From assembly GCF_017968845.1 (NCBI RefSeq), contig NZ_CP072876.1, positions 1,364,001 to 1,428,000 on the forward strand: a stretch of DNA of 64,000 nt, written 5' to 3'. Positions within the stretch are counted from its first letter, which is position 1, and each line of letters opens with the position of its first letter. This DNA comes from Microbacterium sp. NIBRBAC000506063. GTDB taxonomy: Bacteria > Actinomycetota > Actinomycetes > Actinomycetales > Microbacteriaceae. Below the pieces are notes generated by a model that saw nothing but the letters and a program-made list of their open reading frames with translations, did no database searches and had not been told where the DNA came from. Both the position numbers and the translations under genes were made by a program. Positions 29,735-40,411 of this stretch are shown piece after piece.

Positions 29735-30771
29735 GTGCGTACTTCTCGTCTCCTCGCCCTCGGCACCGCCGTGGTCCTGGCCGCCGGACTCGCGGCCTGC
29801 GCTTCGCCCGAGCCCACCACCCCGCAGAACCCGAGGCTCCCGCCACCGGGGGCGAACTCGTGGACGGTCAGTTCCCCGTGACGATCCAGCACGTCTATGG
29901 CGAGACCGTGATCCCCGAGCAGCCCGTCAACGTCGCCACCGTCGCCTGGTCGAATCACGAGGTGCCGCTCTCCTTCGGCATCGTGCCGGTCGGCATGAGC
30001 AAGGCCACCTGGGGCGACGACGACGACAACGGCGTGCTGCCCTGGGTCGAGGACAAGCTCGCCGAGCTCGGCGCCGACACCCCCGTCCTCTTCGACGAGA
30101 CCGACGGCATCGACTACGGCGCCGTCGCCGACACCAACCCCGACGTGATCCTCGCCGCCTACTCGGGCCTCACCGAGGAGGAGTACACGACGCTGTCGAA
30201 GATCGCCCCCGTCGTGGCCTATCCCGAGGTCGCCTGGGGCACCTCCCTCGAGGACATGATCCGCCTCAACGGCGCGGCGCTCGGCCTCGCGGCCTCCGCC
30301 GAGGAGCTCATCGACGACCTGCACGGCCAGATCTCCGACGCGCTCGACGCCAACGATGCGCTCAAGGGCAAGAAGGTGCTCTTCAGCTACCTCGATGTCA
30401 ACGACCTCAGCCAGGTCGGCTTCTACACGAGCCACGACACCCGCCCCGGATTCCTCGAGAGCATCGGGCTGCCCGTTCCGCAGGTCGTCGCCGACGAGAG
30501 CGCCGGCACCGACGCCTTCTACACGCAGATCAGCGCCGAGGAGGCCGAGCGCTTCGACGACGTCGACGTGTTCGTCACCTACGGCGAGGATGCACTGATC
30601 CCGGTGCTGCAGGCCGACGCGCTGCTGTCGAAGATCCCCGCGATCGCCTCCGGCAACGTCGCGATCCTGGAGGCCGGCCCGCTCGCGGCGTCGGCGAACC
30701 CCTCGCCGCTGTCGGTCCCGTGGGGCATCGGCGACTACTTCGCGCTCCTGGCGGCGTCGCTGGGCGAGTGA
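29735..30771 (+). CDS. Iron-siderophore ABC transporter substrate-binding lipoprotein (frameshifted)
   Basis: GTG at 29735 follows GAAGGGA. A lipoprotein signal is visible: [17 protein letters not shown], then LAAC with the lipidated Cys near residue 22. The mature part ([45 protein letters not shown]) is of the FhuD/FecB-like class III binding-protein fold. The frame breaks near 29840, where one G is missing (AACCCGAGG), and is then open to 30771. First gene of a five-gene operon under the DtxR box; stops and starts overlap downstream. Confidence 0.9.
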
Positions 30772-31813
30772 TCGCCACCGCACCGACCCTCGCGCCGGAC
30801 GCCGCTCATCTGCGGCGTCCGGCGTCGGTGCGCACCCTCTGGCTTCTCGTCGGGGTCGCCGTGCTCCTCATGCTCAGCGTCCTGTCGGTCTCCTTCGGGG
30901 TGCGCGCCGTGAGCGTCGCCGATGTCCTGGCCGGCCTCGCCGGCCACACCGAGACCGTCGCGCAGGCCGCCGTGTACAAGCGCATCCCGCGTACCGTGCT
31001 CGCGATCGCCATCGGCGCGGCCCTCGCGGTCTCCGGCGCCGCGATGCAGGCCGTCACCCGGAACCCCATCGCCGAGCCCGGCATCCTCGGCGTCTCCAAC
31101 GGCGCCTCTCTCGCGGTCGTCATCGGCATCGCCTTCTTCGGCATCACCAGCACCTGGACCTACATCGGGTTCGCGATCGTCGGCGCGGCTGCGGCCGCGA
31201 CCTTCGTCTACGCGGTCGGATCGCTCGGCCGCGGCGGCGCGACCCCCTCAAACTCGCCCTCGCGGGGGCCGCGACATCCGCCGCCTTCGCCTCGCTCATC
31301 AGCGCGATCATGCTGCCCCGCGTCGACCTCCTCCAGTCGTTCCAGGCCTGGCAGGTCGGCGGCGTCGGCGGCGCCGAGTGGCCCAAGATCGCGATCCTCG
31401 TCCCCGTGCTCGCCGTCGGCGCACTCATCTGCTTCGCCTGCGCGCGCGGCATGAACTCCCTCGCCCTCGGCGACGACATGGCCGCCGGTCTCGGCGAGAG
31501 GGTGTTCCGCACGCGGCTCGTCTCGGCCGTCGGCGCGGTCGTCCTCGCGGGAGCTGCCACCGCGATCGCCGGACCGATCGGCTTCGTCGGACTCGTCGTC
31601 CCCCATCTGTGCCGCCTCCTCATCGGCACCGACCACCGGTGGCTCCTGCCCTTCTCGGCGCTCACCGGGGCCGCGCTGCTGCTGGCCAGCGACATCGTCG
31701 GGCGCGTCATCGCCCCGACATCCGAGGAGATCCAGGTGGGCATCATCACCGCGATCGTCGGCGCCCCCTTCTTCATCTGGATCGTCCGCCGCCAGAAGGT
31801 GCGTGAACTGTGA
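30768..31813 (+). CDS. FecCD-family iron-siderophore permease 1 (frameshifted)
   Basis: GTG at 30768 overlaps the binding-protein stop (GTGA). Family signatures include [40 protein letters not shown] and [17 protein letters not shown] (the ATPase contact loop). About nine to ten membrane helices. The frame breaks near 31240 at GGCGACCCCC; with one base restored [15 protein letters not shown] continues. Pairs with the next permease as a heterodimer. Confidence 0.9.
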
Positions 31814-32867
31814 CCGCCCTTCGCCCTCTCCCCGAAACCGCCGACGCGCAGACACGCATCCTCGCCGGACGCCGCGCCCGAAGGCGCCGTCACGGCCTCG
31901 CCAGCCTCGTGCTCGCCGGCATCCTGCTCGCTCTCGCCGCCACGGCCCTCATGGTCGGCAGCACCTTCTACGGCCCGGGCGAGGTGATCCGCGTGATCCT
32001 CGGTGAGACGGTGCCGGGCGCCTCCTTCGCCGTCGGCGAGCTGCGCCTGCCGCGCACGATCCTTGCGATCCTGGCCGGGGGCGCCTTCGGCATCGCCGGC
32101 ATCACCTTCCAGAGGCTGCTGCGCAACCCGCTCGCCTCGCCCGACATCATCGGCATCTCGGCCGGGGCGAGCGCGGCGGCCGTCGTCGGCATCGTCGTGC
32201 TCGCGGCGAACGGCCCGGTCGTCTCCCTCCTCGCGCTCGGCGGCGCGCTCGTCACCGCGGCCGCCATCTACCTGCTCTCCAACAAGGGCGGCTTCGCCGG
32301 CACGCGGCTGATCCTCATCGGCATCGGCCTGGCCGCGATGCTCCAGAGCGTCATCTCCTACCTCCTCTCGCGTGCCGCCCAGTGGGACATCCAGACCGCG
32401 ATGCAGTGGCTCACCGGCAGCCTCAACAACGCCTCCTGGGAGAGGGTCGCCCCGCTCGCGCTGGCGAGCCTGGTCATCCTGCCGCTCCTGTTCAGCCAGG
32501 CGCGCAGCCTCGAGCTGCTCCGGCTCGGCGACGACTCCGCGGCAGGGCTGGGGTGCGGGTGAACCTCACCCGCGTGCTGTTCATGCTCGGCGCCGTCGCG
32601 ATCCTCGCCTTCGCGACCGCCTCGACCGGACCCATCGCCTTCGTCGCGTTCATGGCCGGGCCCATCGCCGCGCGCATCACCGGCCCCGGAGCGAACCTTC
32701 TGCTCCCCTCGGCTCTCGTGGGGGCGACGCTCGTCCTCGGCGGCGATCTCCTCGGTCAGTTCGCCTTCGACTCCCGCTACCCGGTCGGGGTCATCACCGG
32801 CGTCCTGGGCGCGCCGTACCTCATCTACCTCCTCATCCGCAGCAACAGGCAAGGGGCATCGCTGTGA
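31810..32867 (+). CDS. FecCD-family iron-siderophore permease 2 (frameshifted)
   Basis: GTG at 31810 overlaps the preceding stop. It shows ELRLPRTILAILAGGAFGIA, QRLLRNPLASPDIIGISAGA and TGPIAFVAFMAGPIAARI. The N-terminus is charged (GRRARRRRH) before helix 1. The frame breaks near 32560 at GGGCTGGGG, after which the protein continues VNLTRVLFMLGAVAILAF to the end. Second permease subunit of the siderophore importer. Confidence 0.9.
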
Positions 32868-33664
32868 CCGCATCCCACACCCTCACCGCCGATCGGGTCA
32901 CGCTCGCCTACGGCGACCGGACCGTCATCGACGCCCTCGACCTCACCGTCGCGCCGGGGAGGATCACGGCGATCGTCGGAGCGAACGGATGCGGCAAGTC
33001 CACCCTCCTGCGCTCCCTCGCCCGCCTGCTCTCACCTGCCGAGGGGCAGGTCGTGCTCGACGGCTCCTCGATCCACTCGCGCCCGACCAAGGAGGTCGCC
33101 CGCATCCTGGGCCTCCTGCCGCAGTCGCCGATCGCGCCGGAGGGCATCGCCGTCGCCGACCTCGTCGGCCGGGGCCGGCATCCGCATCAGAGAATCCTGT
33201 CGCGCTGGAACACGCACGACTACGAGGTGGTCGCCGACGCGCTCGAGGTCACGGGCACGACCGCGCTCGCCGACCGCAGCGTCGACGAGCTCTCCGGCGG
33301 GCAGCGCCAGCGCGTGTGGATCGCGATGGCGCTCGCGCAGGAGACCGACATCCTGCTTCTGGACGAACCGACGACCTTCCTCGACGTGTCGCACCAGATC
33401 GAGGTGCTCGATCTCCTCACCGACCTCAGCGTCAGCCGCGGCTCGACCATCGTCATGGTCCTCCACGACCTGAACCTCGCCGCCCGCTACGCCGACGAGC
33501 TCGTCGCGATGAAGGACGGCCGCGTGCATGCCATCGGTGCGCCCGGCGAGGTCGTCACCAGTCACCTCGTCGAAGAGGTCTTCGGCCTCCCCAACCACGT
33601 CACCACCGACCCGGTATCCGGAAAGCCGTTGGTCACCCCGATCGGAAGGCATCATGTCCGCTGA
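32864..33664 (+). CDS. Iron-siderophore ABC transporter ATP-binding protein
   Basis: 266 residues and intact. Walker A GANGCGKST, Q-loop LGLLPQSP, signature DELSGGQRQRVWIAMALAQ, Walker B ILLLDEPT, D-loop FLDVSHQ and switch His in VLHDLNLAA are all present, typical of FepC/FhuC-type ATPases. The GTG start overlaps the permease stop. Confidence 0.94.
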   Translation: MTASHTLTADRVTLAYGDRTVIDALDLTVAPGRITAIVGANGCGKSTLLRSLARLLSPAEGQVVLDGSSIHSRPTKEVARILGLLPQSPIAPEGIAVADLVGRGRHPHQRILSRWNTHDYEVVADALEVTGTTALADRSVDELSGGQRQRVWIAMALAQETDILLLDEPTTFLDVSHQIEVLDLLTDLSVSRGSTIVMVLHDLNLAARYADELVAMKDGRVHAIGAPGEVVTSHLVEEVFGLPNHVTTDPVSGKPLVTPIGRHHVR

Positions 33665-34616
33665 AACCACGACCGCCCGCACGCGTCCCTCGTACGTGCT
33701 CGCCCGCGCCGAGGTGCGCGCCGTCGAGCGCGTCTCGCCGACTTTCGTGCGCATCACCTTCGGCGGTGCCGAGCTCGAGGAGTTCGGCACGCCCGGCGAC
33801 GTCTACGACGCGCGCATCAAGCTGGTCTTCCCGCCGGCATCCGGCATCCTGCCTCCCCTCGACCGCGACACCGACGACTGGTGGGCCGCCTACCTCGCCG
33901 TCCCCGAGGAGGAGCGCGGCTCCATGCGCACCTACTCCATCCGCGAGCTCCAGGTGTCGGATGCGGGGACCGACGTCGTCGTCGACTTCGTGCTCCATCT
34001 CGAACCGGGTCTGACCGGACCCGCCTCCTCCTGGGCGAGCCGGGCCGCCGTCGGCGACGAGCTGTTCCTCGTCGGTCCGCGCCGCGGCCGGGAGGACCGT
34101 GGCGGGATCGAGTACGCGCCGGGGATGCGGCATCCGTCGTCCTCGTCGGCGACGAGACCGCCGCCCCGCGATCGCCCGCATCCTCGAGGACGCGCCGCGC
34201 GACCTGCGCGGGATCGCCTTCCTCGAGGTGCCGCTCGCCGAAGACGCCCTGGAGATCGCCGCGCCCGCCGGCGTCGAGGTGCACTGGCTGCCCCGCGGCG
34301 ACGTGAACCACGGCCTGCGGCTGCTGCCGACCGTGCTCGACTACCTGGGCGGATCGACCGGGGCGAGGGGCAGACCCTGGAGGTGCGCGACATCGACGGC
34401 GAGGACCTCCTCTGGGAGACGCCCGTCTACTCCGGGCTCGGCGAGGAGATCCCCGCCGGGCAGTCGCCGGCATCCGCAGACCGCTACTTCTGGATCGCCG
34501 GCGAGAGCGGCGTCGTGACGACGCTGCGCCGCCACCTCGTCAAGGACCTCGGCATCGACCGCGCCCAGGTCGCCTTCATGGGCTACTGGCGCCGCGGCGT
34601 CGCGATGCGGGGCTGA
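33654..34616 (+). CDS. Siderophore-interacting protein (FAD-dependent ferric reductase, frameshifted)
   Basis: ATG at 33654 overlaps the ATPase gene by 11 bp. The N-terminal FAD-binding barrel shows SPTFVRITFGGAELEEFG and MRTYSIRE. The NAD(P)-binding part shows SVVLVGDETAAPAIARIL, YFWIAGESGVVTTLRRHL and a C-terminal GYWRRG. Such proteins reduce ferric siderophores in the cytoplasm to release iron. Breaks near 34125 and 34365 look like base losses. It ends the operon. Confidence 0.9.
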   Translation: MSAETTTARTRPSYVLARAEVRAVERVSPTFVRITFGGAELEEFGTPGDVYDARIKLVFPPASGILPPLDRDTDDWWAAYLAVPEEERGSMRTYSIRELQVSDAGTDVVVDFVLHLEPGLTGPASSWASRAAVGDELFLVGPRRGREDRGGIEYAPGMRHPSSSSATRPPPRDRPHPRGRAARPARDRLPRGAARRRRPGDRRARRRRGALAAPRRREPRPAAAADRARLPGRIDRGEGQTLEVRDIDGEDLLWETPVYSGLGEEIPAGQSPASADRYFWIAGESGVVTTLRRHLVKDLGIDRAQVAFMGYWRRGVAMRG

Positions 34617-34641
34617 GTGGCAGCGCCTGCCGACGCGGGGA

Positions 34642-35352
34642 TCAGGCCGTCGCGGCGGCGAGGGCGATCTCGACCATGTCGCCGAAGGTCTGCTCGCGCT
34701 CCTGGGCGCTCGTGGCCTCGTGGGTGACGAGGTGGTCGGAGACCGTGCAGATGCTCAGGGCGAAGCGCCCGTGGAACGCGGCGAGCGTGTACAGCGCGCT
34801 CGTCTCCATCTCGACGCCGAGCACCCCGTGCGCGACGAAGGGCTCGTTCAGCTCGGGCCGGGTCGTGTAGAACTGGTCACTGGAGAGCAGCAGGCCCACG
34901 TGCACAGCATGGTCCAGGTCGAGGGTCTCGGCCGCCTCGACCGCTGCCCGCAGCAGCTCGAAGTCGGCGACCGGCGCGTAGTCGAGACCGTGGAAGCGCA
35001 CGCGGTTGATGCCCGAGTCGGTACAGGCGCCTTGCGCGATGATGATGTCGCGCATCCCGACCTTCTCGGTGAGACCACCGCAGGAGCCCACCCGCACGAT
35101 CGTCTGCACGTCGTACTCGCCGAGCAGCTCCGAGGCGTAGATCGACATCGAGGGCTGGCCCATGCCCGAGCCCTGCACCGAGACGCGGTGGCCGTTCCAG
35201 GTGCCGGTGAAGCCCAGCATCCCGCGCACCTCGCTGTAGCACTCGGCGTCGTCGAGGAAGGTCTCGGCGATCCACTTCGCCCGCAGCGGGTCTCCGGGCA
35301 TGAGGACGACGGGGGCGATCTGGCCGGGTTCGGCGGCGATGTGGGTGCTCAT
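34642..35352 (-). CDS. deoD: Purine nucleoside phosphorylase, DeoD type
   Basis: 236 residues and intact. Phosphate-binding MPGDPLRAKWIAE, SVQGSGMGQPSMSIYASEL, IVRVGSCGGL and the nucleoside-binding GVLGVEMETSALYTLAA are all as in hexameric DeoD enzymes. It cleaves purine nucleosides with phosphate for salvage. Stands alone, convergent with the siderophore operon. Confidence 0.93.
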   Translation of the reverse strand: MSTHIAAEPGQIAPVVLMPGDPLRAKWIAETFLDDAECYSEVRGMLGFTGTWNGHRVSVQGSGMGQPSMSIYASELLGEYDVQTIVRVGSCGGLTEKVGMRDIIIAQGACTDSGINRVRFHGLDYAPVADFELLRAAVEAAETLDLDHAVHVGLLLSSDQFYTTRPELNEPFVAHGVLGVEMETSALYTLAAFHGRFALSICTVSDHLVTHEATSAQEREQTFGDMVEIALAAATA

Positions 35353-35410
35353 GGATCCAGGGTACGTCGGGCGAGCCCGCGACGTCGGCGGCGCATGGTT
35401 CGATGGAGTC

Positions 35411-36465
35411 ATGCACGAACCGTCCCCCACGCCCCGAGGAACCCGTGCGACGTGGACGACGGTGGCGTGCTTCCTGCTCGGCGCCGCCGTCGGCACCGCG
35501 GTGCTGTGGGGCGTGGATCGGCCGATCGCCGGAGAGGGTCGGTCGGCGTCCCCGCCGCGATCGTCTCCGGACTCATCGCCGCCTCGGCCTTCGTCTTCAG
35601 CACGCTCCTGCATCGACGCGGGGAGACCGTGCCGATGCCGCGCTGGCAGACGGTCGTCTCCGACCTCGCCGGGATCGCGCTGACCGTCGCCCTCGCCGGC
35701 GTCACCGCGCTCGGCGTGCTCCTGGCGGGCGAGGTGCTCGCGGTCGGCCTGCAGGGGCTCGAGCTGCCCGCGGTCGGCGGCGGCATCCTCATCGGCATCG
35801 CCAGTGCGCTGGGCGGGCGCTTCGCCTTCGGCGCCGGGGTGGGGCTGCGGACGAACGACCTCGCGCAGCTCGTGCTCGGCTACCTCGTCATCGGCACCCT
35901 GTTCGCCATGATCACCGCCGCCGAGCCGCGCTGGTGGGAGCACAACTTCTCGGCGCTGGGGATCGGCGAAGGCTCTTGGGCCTTCAACGGCACGGTGATC
36001 GTCGCGGGCCTGCTCATCGGCACGGTCGGCGCCTACATCGGCCGCGACCTGCACCGCCTGCTCGGCGACGATGCGGTCGGCCGCATCGCCTGGGTCGTGG
36101 TGCTGTGGGCCTCCGCGGGCCTCGCGCTCGCCGCCGTCGGACTCATCCCCGTCCACCGGGCGCAGTTCGCCCACAACGTCGCCGCCTTCAGCACGATCGC
36201 GCTGTTCCTGCTCGCCGGCATCCTCACGATCCTCGCCATGCCCCGTCCGCCGCGCGCCCTCACGATCTCGACGGTCGCCCTGCTGCTGGCGATCGCCGCC
36301 GCCTTCGTGCTGGGCGTGGGCTACGGGCTGTACTCGGTCACCGCGCTCGAGGTCATCATCGTCGGCCTCGGGCTGCTGTGGATGACCGCGCTCACGAGCG
36401 CACTCGCCGAGCTCGCCCCCGCCGCCTCCCGTCCGTCCGGGCGCGAGACGCTGCTGCACGCGTGA
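35411..36465 (+). CDS. DUF998-like polytopic membrane protein (frameshifted)
   Basis: About 350 residues with eight or so hydrophobic helices. ATG at 35411 begins MHEPSPTPRGTRATW with a first helix at about residues 13-33. The frame breaks near 35535, then reads VPAAIVSGLIAASAFVFSTL and continues to HA and stop. The even helix pattern and residues such as WWEHNFSALGIGEGSWAFNG resemble the DUF998 family, whose function is unknown. It diverges from deoD over a 58-bp gap. Confidence 0.7.
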
Positions 36466-36582
36466 TCTGCCCCGGCCGCCGCCGGATGCTCAAGCGACGC
36501 TCAAAGGGGTAGCGGTGCCCCCGGTGTATCTGGGAGGGTCTAAGCATCACGGTTGCCCGCAATAGATCACGGAGGGACGACG

Positions 36583-38105
36583 ATGTCCGACCAGATATTC
36601 ATCTACATTGCACTCGGCCTGTACTTCGGCGCGATGCTCCTGATCGGTTACCTGGCCTTCCGGCGTACGACCGATCACGAGGACTACATGCTCGGCGGGC
36701 GGAAACTGCCCCCGTGGGTCGCGGCCCTCAGCGCCGGCGCCTCCGACATGTCCGGCTGGCTGGTTATGGGTCTTCCGGGAGCCATCTACCTCTCGGGCCT
36801 CATCGAGGCCTGGATCGCGATCGGTCTCACGATCGGCGCCTACCTCAACTGGCGCCTGATCGCCCCGCGCCTGCGCGCGTACACCGAGGTCTCCCGCAAC
36901 TCGATCACGGTGCCGAGCTTCTTCGAGAACCGCCTGCGCGACAACACGCGCCTGCTGCGCAGCCTCGCCGGCATCGTCATCCTCGTGTTCTTCACGCTCT
37001 ACATCTCCTCCGGCATGGTCGCCGGCGGCGTCTTCTTCGAGGCCTCGTTCGGCTCCGAGTACCTCTGGGGCATGCTCCTCGTCGGCGGCATCACGGTCCT
37101 CTACACGCTGTTCGGCGGGTTCCTCGGCGCCTCCTTCACCGACGTCGTGCAGGGCCTCATGATGGTCATCGCCCTGATCGTCGTTCCCATCGCGGCGGTC
37201 ATCACGATCGGCGGCTTCGGCGAGACCGCGACGCTCGTCAGCGAACTCGAGCCGAACCACATGTCGATGCTGGCCGGCGGCGCCCTCACCGGGGGACGAT
37301 CCTCGCGATCCTGTCGGCCCTCGCCTGGGGCTCGGCTACTTCGGCCAGCCGCACATCATCGTGCGGTTCATGGCGCTGCGCAGTCCGCGCGAGGCCAAGA
37401 CCGCGCGCCGCATCGGCATGAGCTGGATGGTCCTCTCGCTGGGCGGTGCCATCTTCTCCGGCATCGTCGGCGTCGCCTACATCGCCAGCCAGGGCATCGA
37501 CCTCGGCAACGCCGAGACCGTCGTGCTGATCATGGCCCAGACTCTGCTGCACCCGCTCATCGCCGGTCTCGTCCTCGCGGCGGTGCTCGCGGCGATCATG
37601 AGCACGGTCTCCAGCCAGCTCATCGTCTGCTCGTCGGCGCTCGTGGAGGACCTCTACAAGGTGCTCAAGAAGGACGTGCCCGCAGACAGGAACCTCGTCA
37701 TGCTCGGCCGCGTGTGCGTGCTCGTCGTGTCCATCGTCGCGATCGTCCTCGCCATCAACCCGAACGACACGATCCTGGGTCTCGTCTCCTTCGCCTGGGC
37801 CGGGTTCGGCGCGGCCTTCGGCCCGCTCATCATCCTCAGCCTGTTCTGGCGGCGCCTGACCAACTGGGGTGCGCTGGCCGGCATGTTCGTGGGCGCCGCG
37901 GGCGTCTTCATCTGGGACCGCGCGTGGCCCGAGATGTACGAGCTGCTGCCCGCTTTCCTCTGCGCGATGATCGTCGCGGTCGTCGTCAGCCTGCTCACCT
38001 ACAAGGACTCCGACAGCCAGAAGGAGATCCAGCAGGAGTTCACCGACACCGGGGCGATGCTCGTCGTCAACGGCGTCGGACGGGCCGGGGAACGCGTTGC
38101 CCTGA
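36583..38105 (+). CDS. putP: PutP-type sodium/proline symporter (frameshifted)
   Basis: ATG at 36583 has GGAGGGA five bases upstream. It shows GYLAFRRTTDHEDYMLGGRK, LSAGASDMSGWLVMGLPGA (sodium- and proline-binding helix) and FGQPHIIVRFMALRS, typical of PutP. About 13 helices, near 500 residues. Breaks lie near 37293 and 37328. The last frame literally runs to 38296, giving about 70 residues unlike PutP; a one-base change near 38070 ends it at 38105, just before a hairpin terminator, which I take as the true end. Confidence 0.85.
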
Positions 38106-38116
38106 GTCGCAGACAG

Positions 38117-38173
38117 CTTCCGGTCGGTCGTCGCGGGTCGGTGCCGCGCGCACGCACGGCGACCGGCCGGAAG
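38117..38173 (+). terminator. Hairpin terminator after putP
   Basis: CTTCCGGTCGGTCG at 38117-38130 pairs with CGACCGGCCGGAAG at 38160-38173 over 14 bp with a single G-T wobble. It supports the end of putP at 38105. Confidence 0.6.
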
Positions 38174-38293
38174 TCCTGTGCTCGGGGTCTGTCAGAAGTG
38201 CCCTTGCGGCGACCGTCCGGTCGTCCGAGAATGACTGACAGACGACACGGGTATAGGGTCGGTGGGGAGCCGGACCGGGCTCAGATCACGATA

Positions 38294-38307
38294 TGATGAC
38301 TTCATCA
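38294..38307. promoter_or_regulatory. Inverted-repeat operator before the ArsR-SulP genes
   Basis: TGATGACTTCATCA has perfect 6-bp arms around CT, 30 bp before the GTG of the ArsR-family gene. An ATTCATGAA palindromic element follows directly. Autoregulation is inferred. Confidence 0.55.
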
Positions 38308-38336
38308 ATTCATGAACTCCTTGCCCGGAGGCCCGC

Positions 38337-38699
38337 GTGCTCAGCGACCCGAACCGCCCGCTCTACGAGGTCAAGGCGGGTCTGTTCAAAGGGCTCGCCC
38401 ACCCGATCCGCATCCGCATCCTCGAAGTCCTCTCGGCCTCTCCCGAGGCCTCCGTCTCCGAGATCCTGCTCGCCACCGACCTCGAGGCCTCGCACCTCTC
38501 CCAGCACCTGGCGGTGCTCCGCCGCAACCGGCTCGTCCTCGCCGAGCGCCGCGGCAGCCTCGTCTTCTACCGCCTCGCCTACCCGCAGGTCGCCGACCTT
38601 CTCCGCGTCGCCCGCGCACTGCTCGGAGAGATCCTGGAGACCACGCAGCGTCACCTCGTCGAGAGCGAAGGACTGCCGCGGATCCCGGACACGGCATGA
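38337..38699 (+). CDS. ArsR-family regulator of the SulP gene
   Basis: 120 residues with GTG at 38337 and CGGAGG as ribosome site. Winged helix: AGLFKGLAHPIRIRILEVL, VSEILLATDLEASHLSQHLA, RNRLVLAERRGSLVFYRL. No metal-sensing CxC motif is seen. Its stop overlaps the ATG of the SulP gene (ATGA), a pairing often seen for this ArsR type in actinobacteria. Confidence 0.88.
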   Translation: MLSDPNRPLYEVKAGLFKGLAHPIRIRILEVLSASPEASVSEILLATDLEASHLSQHLAVLRRNRLVLAERRGSLVFYRLAYPQVADLLRVARALLGEILETTQRHLVESEGLPRIPDTA

Positions 38700-40355
38700 G
38701 CGCGCTCTCCGGCATCCAATCCCTCCTGCCCTCGCGTGACGACTACCGCGGGCTCGGGCGCAGCTGGCGCGTCGATCTCGCGGCGGGGTCACCGTCGGCA
38801 TCGTCGCACTGCCCCTCGCCCTCGCCTTCGGGGTGAGTTCGGGAGCCGGTGCCGAGGCGGGGCTCATCACCGCGATCGTCGCGGGAGTGGTCGCGGCGAT
38901 CTTCGGCGGTTCGCATGTGCAGATCTCCGGACCGACGGGCGCGATGGTCGTCGTGCTCGCACCCATCATGGCGGTCCACGGCGTCGGCGTCCTCGGGATC
39001 GTGAGCCTCATGGCGGGGTCATCGTTCTCCTGGCCGGCGTGCTGCGGCTCGGCCGCACCGTCGGCTACATCCCCTGGCCGGTGATCGAGGGCTTCACCCT
39101 CGGGATCGCGGTCATCATCTTCCTGCAGCAGGTGCCCACGGCCACGGGGTCGGATGCCGGCGACAGCACCAACGCGTTCCTCGCCGCCGTGCAGGCGCTG
39201 GCCGGGGTGTCCTGGCCCACGCTCGGCTGGTCGCTCGCGCTCGTCGCCCTCGTCGTCGTGGTCATGCTGCTCTCGCCGCGCCTGCACCCGCGTTTTCCGG
39301 GCTCGCTCCTCGCGATCGCCCTCGCCGGGGTGCTCGTGTGGGGTCAGGCATCCCCGTCGACACGATCGGGGAGCTCCCCGCGGGACTGCCGTCGCCGACG
39401 CTGCCGACCGCGGACTGGTCCACCCTCGTCGCACTCGCCGGCCCCGCGCTCGCGGTCGCGGCGCTCGCCGGCATCGAGTCGCTCCTCTCGGCGCGCGTGG
39501 CCGCGTCGCTCGCCGACGTCGGCGGCTACGACGGCGACCGCGAGCTCGTCGGCCAGGGCTCGCCTCGATCGCGGCGGGCTTCTTCGGCGGGATGCCGGCC
39601 ACCGGCGCGATCGCGCGCACCGCCGTCGCCGTGCGCGCCGGCGCCCGCACCCGCGTGACCGCGATCACCCACGGGCTGCTCCTGCTCCTAGTGGTGCTCG
39701 TGGGCGCCGGGGTCGTCTCGCACATCCCGCTGGCGGCCCTCGCCGGGTCCTCATGGTCACCGCCTTCCGGATGATCTCGCTCGCCACCGTCCGCACGGTC
39801 GTCGGGGCGACCCGAGCCGACGCGATCGTGTTCACGGTGACCGCGATCGTCACCGTCAGCGTCGACCTCGTCTACGCGGTGCTCATCGGCATCGCCGTCG
39901 CCGCCTTCTTCGCGCTGCGGCAGTTGGCCCGGGCGAGCGGGGTGCACCGCGAGGAGCTGCCCGGCGGGGTCGAGGCCGGCGACGAGCGCATCGCGCTGTT
40001 CCGGCTCGAGGGCGCCCTCTTCTTCGGCGCCGCCGAGCGGATGCTCGAGCGCGTCGCCTCGTTGCGCGACATCGAGGTCGTCATCATCCGGATGTCGCAG
40101 CTCCAGCTCCTCGACGCCACCGGCGCCCAGGTCGTCACCGAGCTCATCACGGGGCTCGAGCGCCGCGGCATCACGGTGCTGGTCAAGGGCATCCAGCCCG
40201 AGCATCTCGGACTCGCCGAGCGCGTCGGCATCCTCCGCTCCCTCCGCCACCAGAAGCATCTCTTCGACGATCTCCCCGCCGCCGTCGAGCACGCCCGCAG
40301 CCACGTGCGCCGGGCGGCCGGGCAGGCGGAGCAGGACCCGACGGCACTGATCTGA
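38696..40355 (+). CDS. SulP-family anion transporter with STAS domain (frameshifted)
   Basis: Recognisable blocks in order: VGIVALPLALAFGVSSGAGA, FGGSHVQISGPTGAMVVVL, GFTLGIAVIIFLQQVP, AALAGIESLLSARVAASL, FFGGMPATGAIARTAVAV, then a cytoplasmic STAS domain (RLEGALFFGAAERMLERV, MSQLQLLDATGAQVVTEL). Members carry sulfate, bicarbonate or other anions. The gene is split five times (near 38785, 39020, 39347, 39560 and 39750), nearly always at GGGG or CCCC, the densest cluster of such breaks in the window. Confidence 0.88.
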
Positions 40356-40411
40356 CGGACGAACCTCGAGATTCACAGCCCAGACAGATAACGAACGCGT
40401 AACGTGGAGGC

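Noticed and set aside
36583..38296. PutP with a 70-residue unusual C-terminal tail
   Set aside because: The tail lacks similarity to PutP. A one-base change ends the gene at 38105 directly before a 14-bp hairpin terminator.
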